Below are positions 1 to 8,945 of a stretch of 64,000 nucleotides of DNA, piece by piece. The translations under genes were made by a program, and so were the position numbers. The stretch spans positions 1-64,000 of the forward strand of contig JBBIHP010000002.1 in assembly GCA_037446915.1 (NCBI GenBank), in the 5' to 3' direction. Each line of letters begins with the position of its first letter. Positions within the stretch are counted from its first letter, which is position 1. This DNA comes from DSXH01 sp037446915. Its GTDB lineage: Bacteria > Bacteroidota > Ignavibacteria > Ignavibacteriales > Melioribacteraceae. The notes beneath the pieces are model-generated. The model saw only the letters and a list, made by a program, of their open reading frames with translations, searched no databases and was not told the DNA's origin.

Positions 1-154
1 ATCCGATGCGTTTGTAGAACTAACTTATCATTATTCAAAACCATCTTATGAATATGAAGTGCGAGATAATTCGACTGGAAGAACCAGGGTCTTTGAAAGA
101 AGTTTTGATATGAGCGGTATTATGATGCGGGTTGGTTTCAGATTCTTTTTCTAA
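1..154 (+). CDS. C-terminal end of an outer-membrane beta-barrel protein (partial)
   Basis: An open frame enters at base 2 and ends at TAA 152-154, giving about 50 residues. The tail alternates hydrophobic and polar residues and closes with GFRFFF, the aromatic C-terminal signature that the BAM machinery recognises on outer-membrane barrels. The rest of the gene lies upstream of the window, so the family cannot be named. A stem-loop follows the stop codon directly. Confidence 0.6.
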   Translation, partial: SDAFVELTYHYSKPSYEYEVRDNSTGRTRVFERSFDMSGIMMRVGFRFFF

Positions 155-155
155 A

Positions 156-177
156 GGGGATGTTTACAGACATCTCC
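156..177 (+). terminator. Stem-loop after the outer-membrane protein gene
   Basis: GGGGATGT (156-163) pairs with ACATCTCC (170-177) through one G-U wobble around the loop TTACAG. The T-run after it is weak. It begins two bases past the stop codon and probably ends that transcript. Confidence 0.5.
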
Positions 178-210
178 TCTCCTTAACCGTGTTTAATTTT
201 TACATCCTCC

Positions 211-238
211 TTGACTTTTAGCAGAGCGGAATTAATAT
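211..238 (+). promoter_or_regulatory. Sigma-70-like promoter for the acyl-CoA ligase gene
   Basis: TTGACT (211-216) and TAATAT (233-238) are separated by 16 bases, about 40 bases before the ATG at 277. If real, it rules out the alternative TTG start at 211, which would be part of the -35 box. Promoters in this phylum often deviate from the E. coli consensus, so support is moderate. Confidence 0.4.
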
Positions 239-276
239 TTCCAATCAGTAAATCTAAAAACAAATCGGAACAGATC

Positions 277-2184
277 ATGTCAAATAGAACAATACCACGG
301 ATGTTTGAAGAGAGCGTTAAAAAATACGGCAAGAATATTTTAATGTGGGAAAAGAGAGGGGATACGTACAGCGGTACTACTTATAAGGATATGCAGGAAA
401 TGGTTCACCAGTTTGCTGCCGGATTAATTTCATTAGGAATTAATCATGGCGATAGAATCACTCTTATTTCCGAAGGAAGGAACGATTGGGTGATGGCCGA
501 GCTCGGAATTCTATATACAGGCGCAGTTAATGTTCCTATCTCAGTCAAAATTGAAGAACCGAATGATTTGAAATTCAGAATTGCTCATTCTGGCTCACGT
601 ATGGTTATTGTATCAAGAAACCACTATCAGAAAATCCGGAAGATTAAAAACGACCTCCCCGATCTCGAAAAAATTATTATTCTGGATCAGATGGAATCTT
701 ATGACGAGGATGAGCTCAAATCATCCGATGTATTTATGGCCGGAAGAGAATTCCTGAAAAATAATCGTCCTGAATTACAGAATCGCTGGCAATCAGTTAA
801 AGAGAGCGATTATGCAACAATCTCTTACACATCTGGTACTACTGCAGATCCCAAGGGAGTTGTACTCACACACAGGAATTACACCGCAAATGTTGAACAG
901 GCAACGGCTCTACTACCAATACCGGAAACTTATGTCTCCCTCTTAATTCTTCCATGGGATCATTGCTTTGCTCATGTTGCAGGAATTTATACTTTGATGA
1001 AAAATGGTGCGAGCATGGCTTCTGTGCAAGTTGGAAGCACTCCTCTAGAAACTTTAAAAAATATTCCGGTTAATATCAAAGAGATAAAACCAACTTTTCT
1101 ATTGAGCGTTCCGGCATTAGCAAAAAATTTCAAAAAAAATATTGAAAAGGGTATCAAAGAAAAAGGAAGCAAAGTCGAAAAACTTTTTTACGCAGCACTT
1201 AAAACCTCCATTGAATACAATAAAGAAGGGTGGAATAAAGGAGAGGGATTTTCTAAACTAAAAAAGCCCCTTGTTACTTTGTATGATAAAATTTTATTCA
1301 AAAAAATCCGTGATGGATTTGGCGGCCAGCTTGAATTTTTTATTGGCGGAGGAGCTTTACTTGATATTGATCTTCAACGTTTCTTTTATGCAATTGGAAT
1401 TCCTATGTTTCAAGGTTACGGACTTTCAGAAGCCACACCAATAATTTCAGCCAATGTTCCGGCAGTTCACAAACTTGGTTCTTCCGGAAAACCTGTTGTT
1501 AATCTTGAAGTAAAAATATGCGATGAAAATGGAAAATCATTACCGATTGGCCAGAAAGGGGAAATAGTTGTAAAAGGGGAAAACGTTATGGCCGGATACT
1601 GGAAAAATGAAAAATCTACTTCCGAGGTTATTAAAGACGGATGGCTTTTTACCGGCGACATGGGTTACCTGGATAAAGATGGGTTCCTCTATGTACTGGG
1701 AAGATTTAAGAGTTTATTGATTGCAAGCGATGGAGAAAAATACAGCCCGGAAGGTATTGAAGAGGCATTAACAGAGCTATCACATTATATTGATCAGGTT
1801 ATGCTCTATAACAACCAATCGCCTTACACAATTGCACTGATTGTACCCAATAAGGAAGCAATCAAAAAATATCTTAAGGATAATAACCTGTCGCATCATT
1901 CAAAAGAAGGACAGGTTGAAGCACTAAAGTTGCTTGACGGAGAAATAAATCAGTTTAAGGATGGAAAATACAAGGAGATGTTCCCAGCAAGATGGCTACC
2001 GGCAACGTTTGCTGTTTTAGGAGAGGGATTTACAGAGCAGAATCATTTTATGAACAGCACTCTTAAAATTGTTAGAGGAAAGATAACCGAGTTTTATAAA
2101 AATAGAATTGAATACTTATATACTGCAGAAGGGAAAGATATTTTTAATCATCAGAACCTAACAATAGTCAGCAGATTCGATTAA
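277..2184 (+). CDS. AMP-dependent long-chain fatty acid-CoA ligase
   Basis: A 635-residue acyl-CoA synthetase that would activate fatty acids with ATP and CoA for beta-oxidation or lipid synthesis. The AMP-binding P-loop YTSGTTADPKGVV lies near residue 184, the GYGLSEATP adenylate motif is in the middle and the GRFKSLLIASDGEKYSPEGIE hinge motif is near residue 473. An extended C-terminal region matches the FAA1/FadD15-type long-chain group. The frame is open from a TTG at 211, but I chose ATG 277 because family members start at this point (SNRTIPRMFEES) and a promoter-like pair covers the upstream part. It stands alone between a terminator-like hairpin and a CheY-like gene. Chain-length specificity cannot be read from the sequence. 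Confidence 0.85.
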   Translation: MSNRTIPRMFEESVKKYGKNILMWEKRGDTYSGTTYKDMQEMVHQFAAGLISLGINHGDRITLISEGRNDWVMAELGILYTGAVNVPISVKIEEPNDLKFRIAHSGSRMVIVSRNHYQKIRKIKNDLPDLEKIIILDQMESYDEDELKSSDVFMAGREFLKNNRPELQNRWQSVKESDYATISYTSGTTADPKGVVLTHRNYTANVEQATALLPIPETYVSLLILPWDHCFAHVAGIYTLMKNGASMASVQVGSTPLETLKNIPVNIKEIKPTFLLSVPALAKNFKKNIEKGIKEKGSKVEKLFYAALKTSIEYNKEGWNKGEGFSKLKKPLVTLYDKILFKKIRDGFGGQLEFFIGGGALLDIDLQRFFYAIGIPMFQGYGLSEATPIISANVPAVHKLGSSGKPVVNLEVKICDENGKSLPIGQKGEIVVKGENVMAGYWKNEKSTSEVIKDGWLFTGDMGYLDKDGFLYVLGRFKSLLIASDGEKYSPEGIEEALTELSHYIDQVMLYNNQSPYTIALIVPNKEAIKKYLKDNNLSHHSKEGQVEALKLLDGEINQFKDGKYKEMFPARWLPATFAVLGEGFTEQNHFMNSTLKIVRGKITEFYKNRIEYLYTAEGKDIFNHQNLTIVSRFD

Positions 2185-2257
2185 TATTACATTCAAGAAT
2201 AGGTTAAAGAATTTGCGGTTTTACTCGATAATGAATTAACAAAAACCGTGGATCTTT

Positions 2258-2647
2258 ATGAAAAGAGCATTAATTGTTGATGATGATGATCAATTTCGTC
2301 TTCTGCTAAAACGAATGCTACAACGATATTATGATTTTAATGTTTTTGAGGCTACTAATGGCGAAAGAGGGATTGAACTATTTGAAAAGGAAAAACCGCA
2401 CATCATCTTTCTTGATATCAATATGCCCAAACTTAATGGTCTTCAATTTCTTGAAAAAGTAAATCCATTTAATTCTAATATCCCGATAGTTGTTTTAACC
2501 AATACCGATGATAAAGAGTGTGTTCAAAAGATTTTAAACTTTGGAATAGAAGACTATATTCTTAAAACAAAATTTGTTACGATGCTTAGAGAAAGATTGG
2601 AATACACAATTAAAAAAATAAGAAGGACCACCAGGATTTTTGCATAG
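2258..2647 (+). CDS. Single-domain response regulator (CheY-like)
   Basis: A 129-residue receiver domain with no output domain. The acidic cluster VDDDDQF near the N-terminus, the phosphoacceptor aspartate in FLDINMPKLNG, the switch residue in VVLTNTDD and the conserved lysine in YILKTKF are all present, so it should be phosphorylatable. No kinase gene is adjacent; the nearest ones in the window are at 37 and 52 kb. Such stand-alone receivers act through protein-protein contacts or as phosphate sinks. The partner is unknown. Confidence 0.85.
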   Translation: MKRALIVDDDDQFRLLLKRMLQRYYDFNVFEATNGERGIELFEKEKPHIIFLDINMPKLNGLQFLEKVNPFNSNIPIVVLTNTDDKECVQKILNFGIEDYILKTKFVTMLRERLEYTIKKIRRTTRIFA

Positions 2648-2677
2648 ATTAATCTTCAATTCCTGAAAGGATTAATT
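2647..2677. terminator. Possible bidirectional terminator between convergent genes
   Basis: ATTAATC (2648-2654) and GATTAAT (2670-2676) form an inverted repeat, with TTCA/TGAA nested inside. It overlaps the 8-base space between the convergent stops of the receiver gene and the radical SAM gene. There is no strong T-run. Confidence 0.35.
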
Positions 2678-3642
2678 CTGTTCTCCTTAAAGTGAGGACG
2701 ATAGTAATCGTTGCTTTCCATTTTCTGAATCCACCCGTTTTCAAGACCATACGTATCCATTAACTCAATTGCTTTTTCATATTCAGATTGTCGAAGTTTC
2801 CTATCAATTAAGATTTCTTTATAAGCTTTATTGGTAGGATAATACTGAGACATTAATGATATGTGAACTTTTGGACTCAACTCTTCAGCAATAAAACGAA
2901 AGACCTTCTCTGTATCCGCAATTCCATTTGGTAATACAAGATGTCTGATAATTAATCCTCTTACTACAACATCTTCTTCAAAAATTAATTTATCTCCAAC
3001 CTGAAAGAACATTTCTTTTATTGCAGCTTTGGTATGCTCAAAATAATTATCTGCATTAGAATATTTTTTTGCATAATCGCTGTCGCCGTACTTAAAATCG
3101 GGCAGATAAATATCTATTACACCACCATAGAGTCTTAACATTTCTACAGAGTCGTATCCGTTGGTGTTATAAATGATTGGTAATTTTAATCCCTTTCCGG
3201 CAGCTAGATAAATTGATTTGAGGATGGTTGCAGAAAAATGTGTAGGGGAAACGAGTCCGATATTGTGACATTCTCTGCTTTGAAGTTCAATCATAATATC
3301 AGATAATCTCTCGTGACTAACTTCATGATGACGTTCAACATTCCAGTTCTGGCTTATTTCATAATTCTGGCAGTAGATACATTTCAGATTACAATTACCA
3401 AAGAAAATATTTCCAGCACCATTACGACCGGATAGAACAGGTTCCTCACCATGATGGGCGGTATATGAGGAGACAATAGGTAGATACCCGCTTGCACAAA
3501 TTCCTAATTCTCCGCCAGTTCTATTTTCTTGGCAATTATGTGGGCATGCATTGCATGACTTTAATATTTCTAAAGCTGCATCAGATCGTTTTACTAATTC
3601 ACCAGATTTATATAACCCGATATATGACGGAGTATAGCTCAT
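2656..3642 (-). CDS. Radical SAM protein, PflX-like (COG1313 type)
   Basis: A 328-residue radical SAM protein. The SAM-cluster motif CNLKCIYC places C84, C88 and C91 on the [4Fe-4S] cluster. Before it lies a second cysteine set (C30, C33, C37 and C49, in CNACPHNC and ELGIC), typical of the PflX branch of activase-like enzymes. That branch is related to pyruvate formate-lyase activases, but no glycyl-radical enzyme is nearby, so the substrate is unknown. It starts 10 bases after the hemL stop on the same strand and is probably co-transcribed with it. A link to heme synthesis is possible but not shown. Confidence 0.75.
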   Translation of the reverse strand: MSYTPSYIGLYKSGELVKRSDAALEILKSCNACPHNCQENRTGGELGICASGYLPIVSSYTAHHGEEPVLSGRNGAGNIFFGNCNLKCIYCQNYEISQNWNVERHHEVSHERLSDIMIELQSRECHNIGLVSPTHFSATILKSIYLAAGKGLKLPIIYNTNGYDSVEMLRLYGGVIDIYLPDFKYGDSDYAKKYSNADNYFEHTKAAIKEMFFQVGDKLIFEEDVVVRGLIIRHLVLPNGIADTEKVFRFIAEELSPKVHISLMSQYYPTNKAYKEILIDRKLRQSEYEKAIELMDTYGLENGWIQKMESNDYYRPHFKENRINPFRN

Positions 3643-3652
3643 CTAATATGAT

Positions 3653-4936
3653 TTATAAAATTGCTTTCAATGCTGCTTTACTTGCTTCAATTGTCTTATC
3701 CAGATCTTCTGTTGAATGCGCAGTAGAAATAAACAGAGCTTCAAATTGTGCCGGTGGTAAATAAATTCCTCTTTTCAACATTTCATGGAAATATTTGCCG
3801 AATAGCTTAGTATCGGATTTAACTGCTGAGTTATAATCAGTAACAGTATCTTCTGTAAAGAAAAGTGTCATCATAGAACCGATTCTGTTAATCTGAAAAT
3901 TCTTCCCGGCACTTTCAATCGATTCACGCAATCCTTTTTCAATGTATGCTGATTTCTCTTCGAGTTGATTATAAACACCGGGATATTCCTTAATATACGT
4001 TAATGCAGCAAATCCGGCATTCATTGCAAGAGGATTTCCGCTTAATGTTCCGGCTTGATATACCGGTCCGCTTGGCGATACCATTTCCATAATTTCTCTT
4101 TTACCGCCATAAGCTCCAACAGGTAATCCACCACCGATGATTTTACCGAATGTAGAAAGATCGGGAGTTATACCAAATATTTCCTGTGCGCCTCCTTTAG
4201 ATAAACGGAATCCAGTCATTACCTCATCAAATATCAGAACAATTTTTTCTTCACTGCATAAATTTCTTAATTCACTTAAAAAATTATTTTTAGGGATTAC
4301 TGTTCCCATATTTCCCACCACAGGTTCAATAATCACCGCGGCAATTTCATTTCTGTTTTCAGCAATTACTTTCTTAACGGAATCGATGTTATTGAAATCA
4401 GCCACTAGCGTATCGGCAGCATTTCCTTTTGTTACTCCGGGTGAAGTTGGAACGCCAAATGTAAGAGCACCGCTTCCGGCTTTAATTAAAAAGAAATCGC
4501 CATGCCCGTGATAACAACCTTCGAACTTGATAATTTTTTCTTTACCTGTATAACCGCGTGCAGCACGGATTGCACTCATTGTTGCTTCCGTTCCACTGTT
4601 TACCATTCTAACCATTTGAACAGAAGGAACCAGCTCTGTTATTAGTTGTGCCATTTTAACTTCTATTTCTGTAGGAGCGCCAAAGCTTGTTCCATTATCT
4701 ATAGCTTTTTTTAGGGCTTCAATAATAAAGTCAGGATTATGCCCGAAGATATGAGGACCCCAGCTTCCTATGTAATCTATATATTCATTATTATCAACAT
4801 CATACATTTTAGAACCGCGCCCGCTTTGCATAAAAACGGGATTACCGCCAACTGACTTGAATGCGCGTACGGGTGAATTAACACCGCCCGGTATAAACTT
4901 TTTTGCTTGTTCAAATAATTGCTCGCTTCTATTCAT
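3653..4936 (-). CDS. hemL: Glutamate-1-semialdehyde 2,1-aminomutase
   Basis: Converts glutamate-1-semialdehyde to 5-aminolevulinate, the second step of the C5 heme pathway. The 427 residues start with the family hallmark MNRSEQLFEQAKKFIPGGVN. The pyridoxal-phosphate lysine is K265 in STFGKIIGGGLPVG, and FDEVMTGFR carries the cofactor-contact aspartate. A start 33 bases upstream (4969) is open, but ATG 4936 has GGAGA four bases ahead and fits the family length. Its substrate comes from HemA, encoded 17 kb away in the same orientation. The presence of hemL and hemA, with no ALA synthase, fixes the route as the C5 pathway. Confidence 0.95.
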   Translation of the reverse strand: MNRSEQLFEQAKKFIPGGVNSPVRAFKSVGGNPVFMQSGRGSKMYDVDNNEYIDYIGSWGPHIFGHNPDFIIEALKKAIDNGTSFGAPTEIEVKMAQLITELVPSVQMVRMVNSGTEATMSAIRAARGYTGKEKIIKFEGCYHGHGDFFLIKAGSGALTFGVPTSPGVTKGNAADTLVADFNNIDSVKKVIAENRNEIAAVIIEPVVGNMGTVIPKNNFLSELRNLCSEEKIVLIFDEVMTGFRLSKGGAQEIFGITPDLSTFGKIIGGGLPVGAYGGKREIMEMVSPSGPVYQAGTLSGNPLAMNAGFAALTYIKEYPGVYNQLEEKSAYIEKGLRESIESAGKNFQINRIGSMMTLFFTEDTVTDYNSAVKSDTKLFGKYFHEMLKRGIYLPPAQFEALFISTAHSTEDLDKTIEASKAALKAIL

Positions 4937-5099
4937 TTTCTCTCCGATCTTCTTGAATTTGATTGCCAAAAATAAAAATTAAACGTGTTAGTTGAAAAAC
5001 GGCTTTTGTATTATTTGGAAAAATGTAGCTGAATAAATGTGTGAAATTATTTTAATTACTTTTATAAATTTGCAAAGGAAATTCAACTTTGGAGAAACT

Positions 5100-5606
5100 A
5101 TGATTCATAAAATTGTTGGTAAGCAGAACAATTCTAAATTTTGTTTTGTATGCGGACTAAAAAATAATTTTGGAATACATACACATTTTTATGTTACAGA
5201 GAATCAGGAATTAATTGCGCTTTTTACACCATCGGAAGAGCACCAGAGTTACCCGGGAAGATTACATGGCGGAATTGCATCGGCAGTTCTTGATGAAACA
5301 ATCGGACGTGCAATACTGAACAGGTATGAAGAAGAAGTATGGGGTGTAACTGTTGAACTTAATGTTAAATTCAAAAAACCATTACCATTAAATGAACAAT
5401 TAAAAGTTGTTGGCAGAATAACGAACGAAAACAGCAGAATGTTCGAAGGAACCGGAGAAATAATTCTAAGTAATGGAGAAGTAGCGGCAACTGCTTTTGG
5501 TAAGTATCTTATAGTTCCGCTTGAAAGAATTACCGAGTTTAACCGCGAAGAAAATGAATGGAGGATAGTTGAGCTTGAAACAGATCCGAAGGAAATTATA
5601 ATATAA
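5100..5606 (+). CDS. PaaI-family hotdog thioesterase
   Basis: A 168-residue hotdog-fold protein. The segment GRLHGGIASAVLDETIGRA is the PaaI/4HBT signature, with the HGG turn and the helix whose acidic residue assists thioester hydrolysis. An upstream in-frame ATG at 5037 would add 21 residues, but ATG 5100 is preceded by GGAGA at good spacing. FCFVCGLKN near the N-terminus is common in this subgroup. The gene is divergent from hemL. The acyl-CoA substrate cannot be inferred. Confidence 0.8.
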   Translation: MIHKIVGKQNNSKFCFVCGLKNNFGIHTHFYVTENQELIALFTPSEEHQSYPGRLHGGIASAVLDETIGRAILNRYEEEVWGVTVELNVKFKKPLPLNEQLKVVGRITNENSRMFEGTGEIILSNGEVAATAFGKYLIVPLERITEFNREENEWRIVELETDPKEIII

Positions 5607-5671
5607 TTTTTTATGTTGAGTATGTTATTATTACTTACATTTGAGTTAAATAAAATTGATTAGGGTAAATA

Positions 5672-6541
5672 ATGGAGCTTTGGAATAAAGATACTGAGAT
5701 TAAATTTTTTCTGGAAGCATTGAAGAATTTTGCAACACCCGAGCAATTGTTTTATAAACTAAAATCTGGATACTATGCGTATGTACCTCATGATGTTCAT
5801 GCGGAAGGTCAAACTTTACAAAGCAGAAACTCATTGATCGGTCAGTTTACTGAAAGGTGGTGTAAAGATTTGTTAAATCCAGTTGCAAATAAAATCGGTT
5901 TATTTGCTGTGAATGGGGTTATTTGTGAAGAGCTTGGCTTAACAAATAGATCGAGTGCGGATTTGGCACTTTGCATTACTGATGATGTAAATCAGAAACC
6001 GGAGAATATTAAATTGCTTTTTGAAATTAAGATGAGTATAGTTTCTAATTATAAATATGAAAAACCTAATTCTATAAAATACATTGGAGATTATAAGCAG
6101 CACCAGGGTAATCCATCATTATTAAGATCGGATTCTATGTTAAAAGCAATTGGTAAATCTATCAATATTCGTGTTTCAGGATATTCTTCTTCAAAAATAC
6201 CAATAATAATATTAGGTAATAGCCCAATTACTACTAGTTATAGAAAGAAAGTTGATTTTCTAAAAACCTCAGGTGTCATTCAAGGTTTTTATTCACTAAA
6301 TCCAAAACCAACAACATCAATTTTCATCAAACAAACTGATAATGAAGGTTTTAAAACCATCGAATCTTATGACGAAATTATGCAGTTGTGTAAGAAGTTA
6401 GTTGAAAACGACATGTATTATTTTTCTTCAATGTTGTCAAAATCAAGACTTGGGACTATAATCAAATTAGCCAACCAAGAGCCCGATATTATTTTAAAAG
6501 CAGAAAAATTTCTTAAACTAATTCAAAATCAGAATGAGTAA
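5672..6541 (+). CDS. Type II restriction endonuclease, PD-(D/E)XK fold (predicted)
   Basis: A 289-residue protein that I do not recognise as a named enzyme. A plausible PD-(D/E)XK nuclease core is visible: E61 in FTERW, D97 in RSSADLAL, and E118-x-K120 in KLLFEIKMS. It overlaps the start of a DNA methyltransferase gene by 8 bases, the usual layout of a type II system. Base composition looks more AT-rich than the flanking heme genes, which suggests acquisition. AGGG lies before the ATG. The recognition sequence is unknown. Confidence in the nuclease role comes mainly from motif plus neighbour. Confidence 0.7.
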   Translation: MELWNKDTEIKFFLEALKNFATPEQLFYKLKSGYYAYVPHDVHAEGQTLQSRNSLIGQFTERWCKDLLNPVANKIGLFAVNGVICEELGLTNRSSADLALCITDDVNQKPENIKLLFEIKMSIVSNYKYEKPNSIKYIGDYKQHQGNPSLLRSDSMLKAIGKSINIRVSGYSSSKIPIIILGNSPITTSYRKKVDFLKTSGVIQGFYSLNPKPTTSIFIKQTDNEGFKTIESYDEIMQLCKKLVENDMYYFSSMLSKSRLGTIIKLANQEPDIILKAEKFLKLIQNQNE

Positions 6542-7568
6542 GATAAAAAGTACGGAGACAAGTTCTTTTGGAACAAAGGGAAGGATAAATCATGATTCTT
6601 CTAAATTTTATAATTCCAAATTATATACAGATTTACAAACAATAGATATAATTGAAGAACCAGAAAATGATATTCCAACTAATCTCAAGAATTCAATAAT
6701 ATTTAGTAATTCGGAAAGCATGAAAGAATTACCAAATAATTCTATTCATTTAATGGTTACTTCACCACCTTATAATGTAAGCAAGGATTATGATCAGGAT
6801 CTCTCATTAAGTGAATATTTAAAATTACTTCAGAATGTTTTTAAGGAAACTTTCAGGGTATTAGTAAATGGTGGGCGCGCCTGTATAAATATTGCTAACC
6901 TCGGACGAAAGCCCTATATACCACTATCAGATTATATCTCCAAGATAATGATTGAAATTGGTTTTAAAATGCGTGGAGAAATTATATGGAATAAAGCAGC
7001 CAGCGCGAGTCCATCTACAGCTTGGGGAAGTTGGATGAGTGCTGCCAATCCAATATTAAGAGATATTCATGAGTATATTCTTGTTTTTTCAAAGGGTGAA
7101 TATTTTAGGCAAAAAAAAGAAAGTAATAGTATAACAAAGGAACAATTCATGTCTTGGACAAAATCTATCTGGACTATGAATGCCGAAAGTGCTAAAAAGA
7201 TAGGCCATCCAGCACCATTCCCTGAGGAATTACCATACAGATTAATTCAATTATATTCATTTAAAAACGACATCGTACTTGATCCATTTATTGGAAGTGG
7301 AACAACAGCTGTTGCTGCGTTAAAAACAGAAAGATATTACATAGGTTATGAAAATAATAAAGACTATATAAAATTGGCAGAAAAAAGGATAGCTCCCTTT
7401 AAAGAACAAGTAATATTAAGTTTTGCGAATGAAAAACAAAATGAAAATAATGATTACGAAACCAAAGATAGTTACGAAAAAAAAATAGTAAAGGAAAAAC
7501 TCACAGCTAAGTACAAGAAAAAGAAGCAACAGCAAAAAGCTATTAAAAAAAAGAAGAGTAATAACTGA
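6534..7568 (+). CDS. Site-specific DNA methyltransferase (beta class, probably N4-cytosine)
   Basis: A 344-residue amino-methyltransferase. Motif IV TSPPYNV (residues 76-82) comes before motif I, DPFIGSGTT (about 249-257), which is the beta-class order. SPPY instead of DPPY usually indicates N4-cytosine methylation, though some SPPY enzymes make N6-adenine. The target-recognition stretch lies between them, including the NxGRKPYIPL and AWGSWMSAANP segments. The C-terminus is a lysine-rich tail. It overlaps the nuclease gene by 8 bases, so translation is probably coupled. The product should protect host DNA from that nuclease. Confidence 0.88.
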   Translation: MSKIKSTETSSFGTKGRINHDSSKFYNSKLYTDLQTIDIIEEPENDIPTNLKNSIIFSNSESMKELPNNSIHLMVTSPPYNVSKDYDQDLSLSEYLKLLQNVFKETFRVLVNGGRACINIANLGRKPYIPLSDYISKIMIEIGFKMRGEIIWNKAASASPSTAWGSWMSAANPILRDIHEYILVFSKGEYFRQKKESNSITKEQFMSWTKSIWTMNAESAKKIGHPAPFPEELPYRLIQLYSFKNDIVLDPFIGSGTTAVAALKTERYYIGYENNKDYIKLAEKRIAPFKEQVILSFANEKQNENNDYETKDSYEKKIVKEKLTAKYKKKKQQQKAIKKKKSNN

Positions 7569-7583
7569 TTTTAATTATTGTTT

Positions 7584-8885
7584 CTATTTTACTTTATGGA
7601 GATTATTATTTTTAATACTAGCTATAATGTAAAAAATAATCAATATTAATGAATTAATTAAGACGGCTGTTGGTGAACCTAAATGTTCTGCAATATATCC
7701 AACCCAAAGTGAGCCTATCGGATAAAGTGCAAAAAATGTGAAAGTGTAAAAGCTTAAAACCCTTCCTCTGAATTTTTCTTCTACCAGTGTTTGTATCAAT
7801 CCATTTGATAAATTGAATTGCACAATAATAAGTCCGCCTATTATTACCAGAAGTACCATCGAAATTAATAGTGAGCGATTAAACGAGAATATGAAAATAA
7901 TTACAGGTAAGGTGATAACACTATACATTAAATACTTACCGCGGTCAATATACTTGTTGATGGTAGCAATAATTAACGCAAATATTACTGCTCCCAATCC
8001 TCTTGCCGATTGAAGGAATCCGTTTGTTGTAGAATCGCCATGCAATATTTCTACAGCCCATGCCGGGAATAATGTTACAAGTCCCATTCCAAACATACTG
8101 AGCATAGCAGTAATTAAGAGTACCTCGCGAATTATGTTGCTTGTCTTAATATAATTTACTGCTTCTGCAACTTCTTTAAATACCGAATTGCTATTGTTAT
8201 GATGTACGGTCTTTTTCAGATTCATCCTTTTTAAGTTATAAAGCACCGCAAGAAATGTTACGCCATTAATTGTAAAACACCATGCCGGACCGAATAAAGC
8301 ATATGTAATTCCGCCTAATGCCGGACCAACTGCAGTGGCTGTATTAAACATTGTAGAGTTAAGCGCTATTGCATTTACAAGATCTTCTTTATCGACAAGT
8401 TCATTTACAAATGCATGTCTTGTTGGGGCATCAAATGCGTTAGCAATTCCGCTGAAGAATGCAAAAATTAATAGATGCCATGCTTTAATAATTCCTGTGA
8501 ATGTAAAAATTGCAAGGAGAAAGGCCATCATCATCATTGCTGTTTGTGTTGCGTATAGAATATTTCTTCTGTTAAGTCTATCTGCCGTAACACCGCCATA
8601 AAATGAGAAGATCCATGCTGGTACTCCGCTTGCAAATCCAACATATCCAAGGTAAGCCGGAGATTTTGTAAGCTCGAATATGAAAAACGCAAATGCAGTC
8701 GATTGCATCCACGATCCAAAAAGCGAAACCATCTGTCCCCAGAACCAGAGCCGATAGTTGGGATATGCTAATCCGGCGAATGTATTTTTAATACTGAATT
8801 TTCTTTCGGGAATAAATCTCTTTAGGCTTCCATCCTCTGGTGGAATAATTACGGTACTATTATCAGAAGAACTATCGGGTGTCAA
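7584..8885 (-). CDS. MFS exporter, EntS/MFS_3 type
   Basis: A 433-residue transporter with about 12 membrane segments. It resembles the MFS_3 group that includes the enterobactin exporter EntS: an N-terminal FxxLxxPNYRLWFWGQMVSLFGSWMQ segment, and GGVTADRLNRRN as the loop 2-3 signature. The start is TTG 8883-8885, with AGGAA seven bases ahead and no usable ATG before the first membrane span. It is convergent with the methyltransferase gene and lies downstream of hemB on the same strand. The cargo is unknown. Confidence 0.8.
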   Translation of the reverse strand: MTPDSSSDNSTVIIPPEDGSLKRFIPERKFSIKNTFAGLAYPNYRLWFWGQMVSLFGSWMQSTAFAFFIFELTKSPAYLGYVGFASGVPAWIFSFYGGVTADRLNRRNILYATQTAMMMMAFLLAIFTFTGIIKAWHLLIFAFFSGIANAFDAPTRHAFVNELVDKEDLVNAIALNSTMFNTATAVGPALGGITYALFGPAWCFTINGVTFLAVLYNLKRMNLKKTVHHNNSNSVFKEVAEAVNYIKTSNIIREVLLITAMLSMFGMGLVTLFPAWAVEILHGDSTTNGFLQSARGLGAVIFALIIATINKYIDRGKYLMYSVITLPVIIFIFSFNRSLLISMVLLVIIGGLIIVQFNLSNGLIQTLVEEKFRGRVLSFYTFTFFALYPIGSLWVGYIAEHLGSPTAVLINSLILIIFYIIASIKNNNLHKVK

Positions 8886-8945
8886 ATTTTATTCCTGATA
8901 TTACTAAGCATCATTACTTGCCAAATTAAATACTCGTCAAAAAAA

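Noticed and set aside
2656..3642. Pyruvate formate-lyase activating enzyme
   Set aside because: The extra N-terminal cysteine set and the overall pattern fit the uncharacterised PflX branch better, and no glycyl-radical enzyme gene is in the window.
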